A stretch of 64,000 bases of DNA, taken from assembly GCA_035566435.1 (NCBI GenBank), contig DATMRF010000022.1:1-64000 (forward strand). The letters run 5' to 3'. Both the position numbers and the translations under genes were made by a program. Positions 53,073 through 61,390 of this stretch are shown in pieces. How positions within the stretch are numbered: the first letter of the stretch is position 1; every line of letters starts with the position of its first letter. The notes under the pieces were generated by a model, which ran no database searches, was not told the origin of the DNA, and saw only the letters and a program-made list of their open reading frames with translations. This DNA comes from DATMRF01 sp035566435. Its GTDB lineage: Bacteria; Verrucomicrobiota; Verrucomicrobiia; Limisphaerales; UBA8199.

Positions 53073-54286
53073 GGCGGCTGGTTGGTGACCGCTGCGGCCT
53101 TGAGTATCTCCGTCGTGAGCGCCTCTGACAAGTCGCCACCGATCGGAAAAGTCATTTGCAGATGGCCGGCAGTATCAATGACGAGCGTGCGGAAGTTGTG
53201 GTTAAAGAAGCCGTTATCCTTCTCGTAGGTCACATCCGACAGGCTTGCCAGTTCGCGGATCTTGTCCGCCGGCCCGGTCAGGAAGCTCCAGTGTTTCGGG
53301 TCGTATTGGTAATGCTCGCCGTAGGCCTTCAACACCGCCGGGGTGTCGAACTCGGTATCAAACGAAACCGACAGGAAATGCCAGTTCGTGGGCGCGGAGG
53401 GCAGCGATGTGAGTTTTCGCGAAGCTTCCTGGAAATTTTTCGACAGACGCGGACAGAAATCGGGGATGGGACAACGCGTAAAGAAGAAGGTAATTGCGAG
53501 CGCTTGTCCGCGGAACCCGCCGAGGGTGACGCGCTGGCCCAACTCGTTGGTAAACGGGAAGTCCATCAACGGATGTCGGGACCGTTTGGGTAAAGTGCCC
53601 GAACCTCCTGCTACCGCCGTTCTCGGAACCGCGTCGGGACTCTCCGATTTCGCCGCGAGCCGGACGGGCTGAACGCCGGGGGGGCGAGATTCGTTCGTCG
53701 GCGCGGCAGCGGTCCCGGTTCTGGCGATTTGCTCGACCCAACTCTCGGTGTCGGTCACGCGCAGGTGGAACGAGACTCGATCTCCGGCTCGCAAGCCGGC
53801 CAACTCACCGGGGTTGCGAACCTTAAAAGGCATCGTCATCGCGTCCATATAATTCGTAATTGCTTCATGCGCGATGACGACCTGGAGGTCGGCGGCTTTG
53901 ACCTCCTTTACCACCCCCCTGGCGATAAAGGTTTGAGCGTTGTCTGCCGGTTGGTGCGCCGGTGTGTCCGCAGCCGCTGGCCGAGCCAGGGCCAGCGAGC
54001 CGCTGAGCGGCACCAAGCCGGTCAAAACCCACACTAGCCGCCAAAGAGCGCAAAGAGGCAAGGGACCCTCTCCCGTGTTCTTTCGAGGCCAATCCCCTGC
54101 CAGGAGTCGCAGGGTCTCCGGGCGGCGCACAACCCGAAGGCGGCAGCCGCTTTCTCGAAGGCGAGTCAAGCAAGCTGACGAGGAGGATGAGACCGAATCT
54201 CCTCGCAGTGTGCAAGTATCCTTCGTCTTCACCGGGCGTTTGGCCTGCTGAAGTGCATTCGTTCCGTGGCGCGGCATGACCGTCAC
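53069..54286 (-). CDS. CusF-like copper domain fused to SCO1/SenC protein
   Basis: A two-domain copper protein. Residues about 118-190 resemble CusF and its relatives: FIARGVVKEVKAADLQVVIA, H140 and the YMDAMTMPFKV motif (M147, M150, M152). Residues about 240-400 are SCO1/SenC: ITFFFTRCPIPDFCPRL with C272 and C278, DPKHWSFLTG and H363 in NHNFRTLVID. The cysteines are CX5C, not the more usual CX3C. SCO proteins deliver copper to cytochrome oxidase or act as thiol reductants. The GTG at 54286 overlaps the cupredoxin stop (GTGA); a TTG at 54061 with GGAGAG upstream gives a signal peptide and may be the true start. Confidence 0.86.
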   Translation of the reverse strand: MTVMPRHGTNALQQAKRPVKTKDTCTLRGDSVSSSSSACLTRLRESGCRLRVVRRPETLRLLAGDWPRKNTGEGPLPLCALWRLVWVLTGLVPLSGSLALARPAAADTPAHQPADNAQTFIARGVVKEVKAADLQVVIAHEAITNYMDAMTMPFKVRNPGELAGLRAGDRVSFHLRVTDTESWVEQIARTGTAAAPTNESRPPGVQPVRLAAKSESPDAVPRTAVAGGSGTLPKRSRHPLMDFPFTNELGQRVTLGGFRGQALAITFFFTRCPIPDFCPRLSKNFQEASRKLTSLPSAPTNWHFLSVSFDTEFDTPAVLKAYGEHYQYDPKHWSFLTGPADKIRELASLSDVTYEKDNGFFNHNFRTLVIDTAGHLQMTFPIGGDLSEALTTEILKAAAVTNQPP

Positions 54287-55152
54287 GGGTTAGGCGCTAG
54301 TTGTACCCTGTAGAAGTTTAAGGCCCCCGCCGCGTTGTTGTCCTGGAATGTCTCAGTGCTAAGAGTCGCGAGGTTGGTTGCGATGGGCGCGAAGGTCGGC
54401 AACTGGCCGGACCGGTGGATGATATAGTTCAGGCCCGGTGTGGCGGCGTAACTGAATTGGAAGCTGGTGCCGGACAGGCGCTGCGGCGCGCTCAATTGGA
54501 TCGGCGCGGGCTGGACCACGTGGATCGAAACCCCAGCCGAGGTCGTTGCTGCTCCGCCGTTGTCGGTTGCCACCGCGGTGAGCGTGTAGTTTCCAGCGGC
54601 CAGGTTGGTTACCGTCACACTCGGACCCGGGCCGGGATTATTGACCACCCCGACCGAAGTGGCGCTGGCGAAGAATTCCACTTTCACAACGGAGCCATCG
54701 GGATCCGACGCGGCCGCCTGAACAGTGCCGGTCCAGGGCGCGGCAAAGGTGGCCCCATTAGTCGGCGCGGAGAGCGAAACCGTCGGCGGCACGTTTGCGC
54801 TCTGCACGTTGACCAAACCCGTCTGGAACGTATGTATCGTGCAGAAATATGGGAACGAGCCCGCATTGGGGAAGGTATGTGAGAACGTGAATGGGGTTGC
54901 GTGGAGTCCCGAAGTCCACATCTCAGTGCTGTTGGTGGTGGAAGTGGTGGAATGGGAGGTAATACCCGACGCCCAGTTCCAGGTGACCTGATCGTTGACA
55001 TTGATGTTAACCGAAGGTGGGGAGAACCCGAAATTTGTGATTGTCACGCTGGCGGTGGCAGCGGAGGCCGGCAGCGCCCCGCCAAGCAACAGACCAACCA
55101 ACCCGCAGAGTAACGGCAACATCGGGTGCCGTACCGATCTTTTTATTTTCAT
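54283..55152 (-). CDS. Secreted cupredoxin with Ig-like domain
   Basis: A 289-residue exported protein. The signal peptide (LLCGLVGLLLGGALPASAA) precedes a plastocyanin-type cupredoxin at about 33-116, with copper ligands H67, C104 and H107 in SFPYFCTIHTFQTG. The usual axial Met position is Q110, as in stellacyanin-like sites. Residues about 121-215 form an Ig-like domain (VSLSAPTNGATFAAPWTG) common in PVC secreted proteins. A C-terminal segment (about 216-289) resembles a surface-attachment region. It leads the operon-like run into the SCO gene with a GTGA overlap and likely shuttles electrons or copper outside the inner membrane. Confidence 0.86.
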   Translation of the reverse strand: MKIKRSVRHPMLPLLCGLVGLLLGGALPASAATASVTITNFGFSPPSVNINVNDQVTWNWASGITSHSTTSTTNSTEMWTSGLHATPFTFSHTFPNAGSFPYFCTIHTFQTGLVNVQSANVPPTVSLSAPTNGATFAAPWTGTVQAAASDPDGSVVKVEFFASATSVGVVNNPGPGPSVTVTNLAAGNYTLTAVATDNGGAATTSAGVSIHVVQPAPIQLSAPQRLSGTSFQFSYAATPGLNYIIHRSGQLPTFAPIATNLATLSTETFQDNNAAGALNFYRVQLAPNP

Positions 55153-55292
55153 CGAGCCTTACATCGTTTGTTTTTGACATCGGAGATGATGAGGGGAGTA
55201 TCTGTCCCCTCTCACCCGTGTGATGCATGGTTCCGGCTTTTGTTCCGAATAATAACTGGTGCGGGGCCGGCCACACCCCGGCAGAAGCGGCT

Positions 55293-56342
55293 TTAGAAGC
55301 GGCGGCGGGGAGCCTCGGCCTGCGGCACGGCGAGAGGTTGCGGCTTTGGCGGATCCACTTTCGGCGGGGAATAGAGCGCGTTCCATTGGTTGAGCGCGCT
55401 CGCGTTCAAGTCGGGTAGCGTGCCGGGATCCCTCACCGTGGTAACCATGCCCGGGGTGGAGTCAAAGCCTTTGGGCCGGGAAGAACTCCCGAAAGTATCG
55501 AGCCCGCCGGGAGAGCCTGTGGCGAAAGGCAAATTGCCCGCGCTGAGCGGGGCCAGCGGCGTGAGAGTGGTAGAAGCGGCCGGGGTCGCGCTGCCGAGCA
55601 CCTTCCGGTATTCGTCCATGTAAGCCTTATGTGCCTTGATGTCTTCGGGCGAAGGCTCCTTGTCCCCGCGTCCGAAGAATAATGACAGACCTCCGCTTTC
55701 GGCAGGCACGGAATGGTCGGAGCCCTGGTTAAACCCGCTAAGCAAATCCTGCAATCGGTTGGCGGAATCCCGAATGCCGCCGGGCAGCTTCGCGTCGTCC
55801 CGCGAAACGGGCTGGCCGTCTCTCTCACGCCGTGAGAGCCCCGCCGGGTCAGTGTCAGAGGCTCGGGGCATCAGCCGGTGAGAGCTTCCCTGGTTCAGTT
55901 GTTCGTAAAAGTCGTCCAGCGAGTTCTTCGTTTTCGTCTTGGTGTCGAACGGGTTGTCCGGCGAATTCAGCCAGTCCCGCCCGGAAGTTTCCGGCTGGAC
56001 CTTGTCCGGCTCCTGGAGCAGCCAGCTTTTGCGGCGCTCCTCGGCATCCCGGGCGCGTCTATCGGGCACCACGACGACGGGTGGCCGATATTGAGGCGCC
56101 AAACTGCTGTCCGGCGAACTCTTCGGCGAGAGGCTTTCCAGGGAGTGCCGCAAGTCGTCCTCGAGCTGCTTCAGCGCATCGGGTTTGGCGTTGGGCTGGC
56201 TCGGCGCAAGGGCCGCTGCCGGGCCGGACGCGGGAGCGTTGGTCTTGCTTTCCTGCGCTGGAACGCGGCACTCCATCCCGGCGGCCCAGCACAAAAACAC
56301 GAGCGCCGAAGTGCAGCCTGAACGTGAAAGCCTCACACTCAT
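55293..56342 (-). CDS. Hypothetical exported Pro/Ser-rich protein
   Basis: A 349-residue protein I do not recognise. An N-terminal hydrophobic stretch (TSALVFLCWAAGMECRV) looks like a signal peptide, followed by a low-complexity Pro/Ser/Asp-rich body with one mostly helical patch (DALKQLEDDLRHSLESLSPK). No enzyme or haem motif is visible. It is about 140 bases upstream of the cupredoxin gene on the same strand, so it may belong to the same transcript, but that is not shown. Confidence 0.7.
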   Translation of the reverse strand: MSVRLSRSGCTSALVFLCWAAGMECRVPAQESKTNAPASGPAAALAPSQPNAKPDALKQLEDDLRHSLESLSPKSSPDSSLAPQYRPPVVVVPDRRARDAEERRKSWLLQEPDKVQPETSGRDWLNSPDNPFDTKTKTKNSLDDFYEQLNQGSSHRLMPRASDTDPAGLSRRERDGQPVSRDDAKLPGGIRDSANRLQDLLSGFNQGSDHSVPAESGGLSLFFGRGDKEPSPEDIKAHKAYMDEYRKVLGSATPAASTTLTPLAPLSAGNLPFATGSPGGLDTFGSSSRPKGFDSTPGMVTTVRDPGTLPDLNASALNQWNALYSPPKVDPPKPQPLAVPQAEAPRRRF

Positions 56343-56408
56343 CGTGGCAGATTACCCTAGCCAAAAACTACCGCGTCGTCAAAGCGGAAATTCGCTGAAA
56401 TGATCGCT

Positions 56409-57779
56409 TCATTGCCGGCCGCCCACTGCGACCATGTGGCCTTGCGTGCGAAAGAAAATTGTCCCCTCCGATATGGCCGGCGTCGCCATGCAAACTTCTC
56501 CCATTCGATTCGTCGCCAGCACGATAAACTCCGGGCCCGGTTTCACCACAAACACCGACCCCTGCTCGCTGGTGAAATACAGCTTTCCCTCCGAGGCCAC
56601 GGGCGAGGCCGTATAACCATCGGCACCGGTCCCCAGGCGCTCCTTGTACATTTGCTTGCCCGTCCTGGCTTCGTAGCAGGAGAGAACCCCGTCCACATGG
56701 CAACTGTAGAGATAGTCTCCATAAACTAAAGGCGTTTGCATGTAGGAACCCCCGTGGACCGCGCTCCAGGCAACTTCGCGATTCGTGGCGGTTCCATCGC
56801 GCAACGACACGTCCCCGCTCGCATCCGTCCGCACGGCATAAATCGGCCGGCGCGGCCCGTGCGCGCTCATCAGGAAGACCAGGCCGTTCCAAACCACCGG
56901 GGTCGGCACCGGGCAATCGCCGCCGCCGGACATCCACCAGATCTCCTCGCCCGTCCGCAGATCGTAGCCGCCCATGTGCTTCCAGCCATTAACAATGATT
57001 TGCGGCCGCGGACCCTCGGCGCAGATAGTCGGTGTGCTCCAGGTTGCGGTGTCGTCGCGCCGCGTCCGCCAGACCTCTTTCCCATCGGCAAGGTTTAACG
57101 CCGCGACAAATCCATTCGTCAGCACGTCGCACTGCACGAACACTCGGTTGCCATAAATGATCGGTGAACTGGCGAATCCCCATTCCAGGTCCACGCCTTG
57201 GGGATCGGGTTTGTCGTTATAGACTACTGGACTGGTCCGCAGGGTTCCCCAATCCTTTTGCCAACGGAGATGACCGTCCAGATCGTAGCAATACAACCCT
57301 TCGGACCCAAAGAACGCGACCACGTTCGCGCCATCGGTGGCCATCGTGCAATTGGCGTGCGTTGCCTTGGGATGGCGTTTTTGCTTCGGCACGCCTTCGT
57401 GCGCAGTTTGTTCCCAAAGGATGTTGCCGGTCCGCTTGTTCAGACAGAAAACTTTCCATTGCTGAATGTCATTGTCCTGTGCCGACTCCGGATCGCCATA
57501 AAGCCCCACTTTAAGCGGTGCGGTCTGGCGCTGGTTGATCGCGGTGGTGACAAACAACCGGTGTCCCCAAATAATCGGGCTGGAGTGGCCCAGGCCGGGA
57601 ATCGCCCTTTTCCACAGAATATTTTCCGACTTCTCGGCGTTCCAAACCGTGGGGGTCACCGCCCCTTTGGCAATCCCATCGGCGTTAACGCCGCGAAACG
57701 AAGGCCAATTGGTCTGCGCCCCAGCCGGCCACCCGAGCGTCAGCACGCTCAGCAAAACCATCGAATAGCGGGGAGGCAT
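56409..57779 (-). CDS. Secreted PQQ-like beta-propeller protein
   Basis: A 456-residue protein with a signal peptide (MVLLSVLTLGWPAGAQTNWP) and repeated WPSFRGxxxDG, SPIIWGHRLFVT, GLYCYDLDGHLRWQKDW and SPIIYGNRVFV blades of the PQQ or BamB type. Catalytic dehydrogenase residues are not evident. Families with this start (PSFRG-N-DG) are abundant in PVC bacteria and probably act as periplasmic scaffolds or binders. It ends 66 bases before the hypothetical gene downstream. Confidence 0.88.
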   Translation of the reverse strand: MPPRYSMVLLSVLTLGWPAGAQTNWPSFRGVNADGIAKGAVTPTVWNAEKSENILWKRAIPGLGHSSPIIWGHRLFVTTAINQRQTAPLKVGLYGDPESAQDNDIQQWKVFCLNKRTGNILWEQTAHEGVPKQKRHPKATHANCTMATDGANVVAFFGSEGLYCYDLDGHLRWQKDWGTLRTSPVVYNDKPDPQGVDLEWGFASSPIIYGNRVFVQCDVLTNGFVAALNLADGKEVWRTRRDDTATWSTPTICAEGPRPQIIVNGWKHMGGYDLRTGEEIWWMSGGGDCPVPTPVVWNGLVFLMSAHGPRRPIYAVRTDASGDVSLRDGTATNREVAWSAVHGGSYMQTPLVYGDYLYSCHVDGVLSCYEARTGKQMYKERLGTGADGYTASPVASEGKLYFTSEQGSVFVVKPGPEFIVLATNRMGEVCMATPAISEGTIFFRTQGHMVAVGGRQ

Positions 57780-58426
57780 AAACGACCATAAACTGGTCTC
57801 TCATTCCGGCGACTGTCAACAGCCGACCGGCCGATTTTGGGCAGGCAACCTTCCGTAGCCTTCCGTAGCCTTCCGCAGGCTTCCGTAGCCGAGCGAATAG
57901 CTACTGTGGGGGTTCGGCGGCGCGCTTTAGCGTTAAACATTTGTTATCAATTTGGAAACACGCTCCAAGGGGCGAGGGAGCGGTTTCATTTTTTGGCTTT
58001 AATAGGTCCTAATAGGTCCTAATAACTCCTACGACGCAGTCGATGGTTGGGGGTTGAGAGTCAACATGGCGGTGAATTTTTGCTTTGAAATCCTTTGAAT
58101 TCCTTTGAACAAGCCTGAAATGCTTTGAAAGGTCACTTGCCCCTTGGGGTGACTTTGGTTTTCCCGGAGGCGGCGCGAGGCTGAAAAAAGCATCGTGCCT
58201 CTATATATTAAGCCATCGAGATCAGAGCGATCGGGCAAGAAAGTTGAAGATTTCAGTTTGGCGAATGCAACGGATGAGCGGTGCTTTCGCAAGTTGAGGG
58301 TTGGGGGTCGATAACGGGATTCCGGAAAGCGCGCTTGGACCGCAATTCCAACGCGAGCGACGGTCAACCGTCCAACGGAATACCCAACCCGACTTTCACC
58401 GATTCTGCTGCTGATCGTTCGCGGGT
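57780..58426. repeat. Spacer with three 10-bp tandem repeats
   Basis: No gene is supported. Three separate decamer runs occur: CCTTCCGTAG, CCTTCCGTAG, CCTTCCGCAG, GCTTCCGTAG at 57849-57888; AATAGGTCCT twice followed by AATAACTCCT at 58001-58030; and TGCTTTGAAA, TCCTTTGAAT, TCCTTTGAAC, AAGCCTGAAA, TGCTTTGAAA at 58081-58130. Each has exactly the 10-base register. The rest is featureless spacer. Confidence 0.78.
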
Positions 58427-59569
58427 TCAGATGCTGAGCTGGCGATCGCGCGCGATGACCCGCCAACGCGCGGCGCTTTTTCCATGGTCGATAACCACGG
58501 CCTCGGCATGCAGCGCGACGGTCGGACAGATGTGCCGCGGCAGGCCGTAGAGGCAGTCGCCCAGGTTAAACTCTCCGCTCCGTGGCGTTTCCACGACCAG
58601 ATGTTCCTCACTATGCGCCGCGGGTGTGGCATCCTCCAGATTCAGGAACCGGACTCGCGGCTGGGGCATCTCAGCGGCGACCGCCTTGTGGCCGAGGTCC
58701 AGGCAAATCCGGTTTGGACCGGGTTTGCTGATGACCCGGGTTAGCACGAGCGCCGCCGGCAGGAACGGCAGCTCGGGCACGTTGGAGGCGCAACTGCCAT
58801 CCCAGAAGACGCAGGTACCCGGACTGCACTCCACCCGTGCGCGGCGCGCGTGAAAGGGGAAGGTTGGCGTCCCGCCCGCCACCACACGGGGAACCGGCAA
58901 GCCGGCCGCGCTCAACTGGCGGCGCAAAGCTTCCACAGGCGCAAAAGCAGCCGCACAGGCCGCGGCTCGTTGCGCCAGGTCCGGATTGCTGATATGGCCG
59001 TCATAGGCGTGAAGACCTCCCGGCCTGAGTGCGGGCAAGGAAGCCAGCAACCGATAAAGCTCGACCGCTTTGTCGCCGGGAGGCACTCCGGTGCGGTGTT
59101 GGCCGACATCCAGGTCCAGCAGGACTTCGAGGTCGGGCTGAGGCTGGGTTTTCTTTTCGTCGGTGGCGCGCAATGCGCACAACGTTTTGGACAAATGTTG
59201 GAGCACGCCGGCGTCATCACACAGCACGGAGAATCGCGTGAGGGGGAAAGCCCGTGCCAGCCCGGCAATTCCTTCGACGGTTGGCCCGACCGGCTGGTAA
59301 GCCAACAGCAAATCAGGGACTCCGGCGCGCGCCGCCATTTCCGCTTCCGCGAGGGTGGCGCATTTGAATTTGGTGATGCCCAGCGCAAGCTGCAGTTGCA
59401 GCATCTCGCTTATCTTGTGAGTTTTGATATGCGGCCGCAGGCGCGCCGGGCTACCCGCGATGGCGATCATTTGTCTCAGGTTTTCCTCGATGCGGCTGCG
59501 GTAAAGCAGCAGCGCCGGGGAGGGGATTGACGCCGCGTCACTCACTTCGAACCAGGCCGGAGCATTCAT
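58427..59569 (-). CDS. PLP-dependent D-threonine aldolase/D-serine dehydratase-fold enzyme
   Basis: A 380-residue fold-type III PLP enzyme. The PLP lysine is in ARLRPHIKTHKISEM, and the family pattern continues with LLLDLDVGQHRTGVPPG and GGLHAYDGHISN. The C-terminal metal motif is LPRHICPTVALH, an HxC pair like the zinc site of D-serine dehydratases, where D-threonine aldolases have HxD. So it may act on a D-amino acid, but which reaction is unclear. I use the ATG at 59569; a second ATG is four codons upstream. It is cytoplasmic and stands alone. Confidence 0.88.
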   Translation of the reverse strand: MNAPAWFEVSDAASIPSPALLLYRSRIEENLRQMIAIAGSPARLRPHIKTHKISEMLQLQLALGITKFKCATLAEAEMAARAGVPDLLLAYQPVGPTVEGIAGLARAFPLTRFSVLCDDAGVLQHLSKTLCALRATDEKKTQPQPDLEVLLDLDVGQHRTGVPPGDKAVELYRLLASLPALRPGGLHAYDGHISNPDLAQRAAACAAAFAPVEALRRQLSAAGLPVPRVVAGGTPTFPFHARRARVECSPGTCVFWDGSCASNVPELPFLPAALVLTRVISKPGPNRICLDLGHKAVAAEMPQPRVRFLNLEDATPAAHSEEHLVVETPRSGEFNLGDCLYGLPRHICPTVALHAEAVVIDHGKSAARWRVIARDRQLSI

Positions 59570-59933
59570 ATTCAGATACATCCTTTCGCCAATAGAAATT
59601 GACTTTGGACCCGAGGCCATGAAAGCGCAAGCCTGTGGCGAGCGGACGGATTTTTGCACGCGGAAACGCAAGGAACGGAGTGTTTCGAGTGCGAAAGATG
59701 CGAGTTACACGAAACGTGAGTTTCCTGCTTAAGCGCGCGAACCATGCTATGGCTGACCCTGTCGCCGGCTTGCATAAACGTAAACGGGACCGTAGGTCGG
59801 CCCGATGAAAAGCGAAAGGCGCGACTCCTGGTTAACCCATTTCCCCAAAATTGTTGCATCCGAGGTCGCGCGAGAAACGTATCCATTCTCGAAATCCAAG
59901 TTATGGGAAAAGCTGTTTCACTCACGATTGTAT
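59570..59933. other. Divergent spacer before TPR lipoprotein gene
   Basis: These 364 bases hold no supported gene. In-frame residues extend upstream of the lipoprotein start but look like spacer translation. Both flanking promoters should lie here, though I cannot place them. Confidence 0.4.
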
Positions 59934-61337
59934 ATGCTGACGAAAATCTTTTTCAGGAATTGGACGGCTGGGCTCGAGCTCGGGGCGATGGCCATTATCC
60001 TCTGCGGTTGCGGCGGCCAGAATGCGGCTCCTGCCAAAGCTCACGCCGAGAGCTCTGCGCCGCCCGCGCGCGCCACGGCCGAGGAGGCTGACAGGCCGGA
60101 TGCTTGCCAAATGGCGCTCGCGCCACACGCGGGCCAGGGGCGGATCGACCGCGATATTGCGCGACAACAGGCGAACGTGCGCAACGAGACGCACGCGTTC
60201 CAATCGTTGGAAAATCTTGGCTGGCTCTTTGTCTCAAAGGCTCGCGAGAGTTTCGATCCGGGTTATTACAAGCTGGCCGAACAATGTGCGCTGTGCCTGG
60301 AGTCGCGCCAGCCACGCTGCCCGGAAGCGCTCTTGCTGCGGGGACACGTTCTGCAAAGCCTGCACCAGTTCAAGGAGGCGGAACCCCTGGCGAAGGAGTT
60401 GGTGGCGCGCCGGGGGCTCGCCTTCGATTATGGTTTGCTCGGTGACGTCGTGATGGAACAAGGACGACTCAGCGAGGCCGCCGAGGCGTATCAAACCATG
60501 GTGGACCAGAAGCCGGATCTGCAAGCTTACGCGCGCATTTCGTACCTGCGCTGGCTGAAAGGAGACGTCGCGGGAGCGGCCCAACTCATGCGGATGGCGG
60601 CGAGTGCGGCCAGCCCGAACTCTCCGGAATCCGCGGCTTGGGTCAATACTCGCCTGGCCCTGCTCCAGTTTCAGCAAGGAAACCTTGGCGAGGCCCGCCA
60701 GACTTGTACGGTGGCGCTGGATTATCAGCGGGATTACGCGCCCGCGTTGCTGGTGGAAGGCCGGCTCTTGCTGGCGGAGGGCAGGATTTCCGAGGCGCTT
60801 GAGCCCCTCCAACGCGCGGTCCGGTTGAACCCACTGCCCGATTGTCAATGGGTCCTAATCGAGGCGTTGCGCGCTGCGGGCCGCAGCGAGGAAGCCGCCA
60901 CAGTGGATGAAAAACTGCGCCAAACAGGCGCCGCAGCGGACCCCCGAACCTTTGCGCTTTATCTCGCCTCTCGCGGCGGAGGCGCGGCCCCCGCACTCGA
61001 CCTCGCCCGGCGCGAACTCCAGACGCGCGCCGATGTGTTCACCCACGATGCCCTGGCCTGGGCACTTGCGGCCAACGGACAGCTCGATGGCGCTCGCGCC
61101 GAAATGCAGCGGGCGCTGGCCGAAGGGACAAAAGACTCCAGGCTCTTCTTCCACGCCGCCGTGATTTTCGCCCGGGCGGGCCAGAAGAACAAAGCGCGGC
61201 GTTGGCTGGATAAAGTCGCTCCGATGCGGCTGCTGTTGCTCCCCTCTGAACAAAGGCAATGGCAAACCACGGCGGCTAATCTCGGCCAGCCAGAGACCAC
61301 CACGACCACCGTGACGCTTTTCACTCCTGCAAAGTAG
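59934..61337 (+). CDS. TPR-repeat lipoprotein
   Basis: A 467-residue exported protein. The ATG at 59934 begins a lipoprotein signal (MLTKIFFRNWTAGLELGAMA) ending in a lipobox-like LCGC. The body consists of tetratricopeptide repeats (CPEALLLRGHVLQSLHQFKE, LLGDVVMEQGRLSEAAEAY, LLLAEGRISEALEPLQRAV, ALAANGQLDGARAEMQRALA). It precedes the DUF4331 gene by 53 bases and the HupE-like gene, and proteins of this kind accompany such genes elsewhere, so a joint system is likely. TPRs suggest protein-protein contacts. Confidence 0.85.
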   Translation: MLTKIFFRNWTAGLELGAMAIILCGCGGQNAAPAKAHAESSAPPARATAEEADRPDACQMALAPHAGQGRIDRDIARQQANVRNETHAFQSLENLGWLFVSKARESFDPGYYKLAEQCALCLESRQPRCPEALLLRGHVLQSLHQFKEAEPLAKELVARRGLAFDYGLLGDVVMEQGRLSEAAEAYQTMVDQKPDLQAYARISYLRWLKGDVAGAAQLMRMAASAASPNSPESAAWVNTRLALLQFQQGNLGEARQTCTVALDYQRDYAPALLVEGRLLLAEGRISEALEPLQRAVRLNPLPDCQWVLIEALRAAGRSEEAATVDEKLRQTGAAADPRTFALYLASRGGGAAPALDLARRELQTRADVFTHDALAWALAANGQLDGARAEMQRALAEGTKDSRLFFHAAVIFARAGQKNKARRWLDKVAPMRLLLLPSEQRQWQTTAANLGQPETTTTTVTLFTPAK

Positions 61338-61390
61338 CTTCGACGCAGGAGTGAAACGACAACAGGCAAAAACGCAAACCAAAAAACCAT

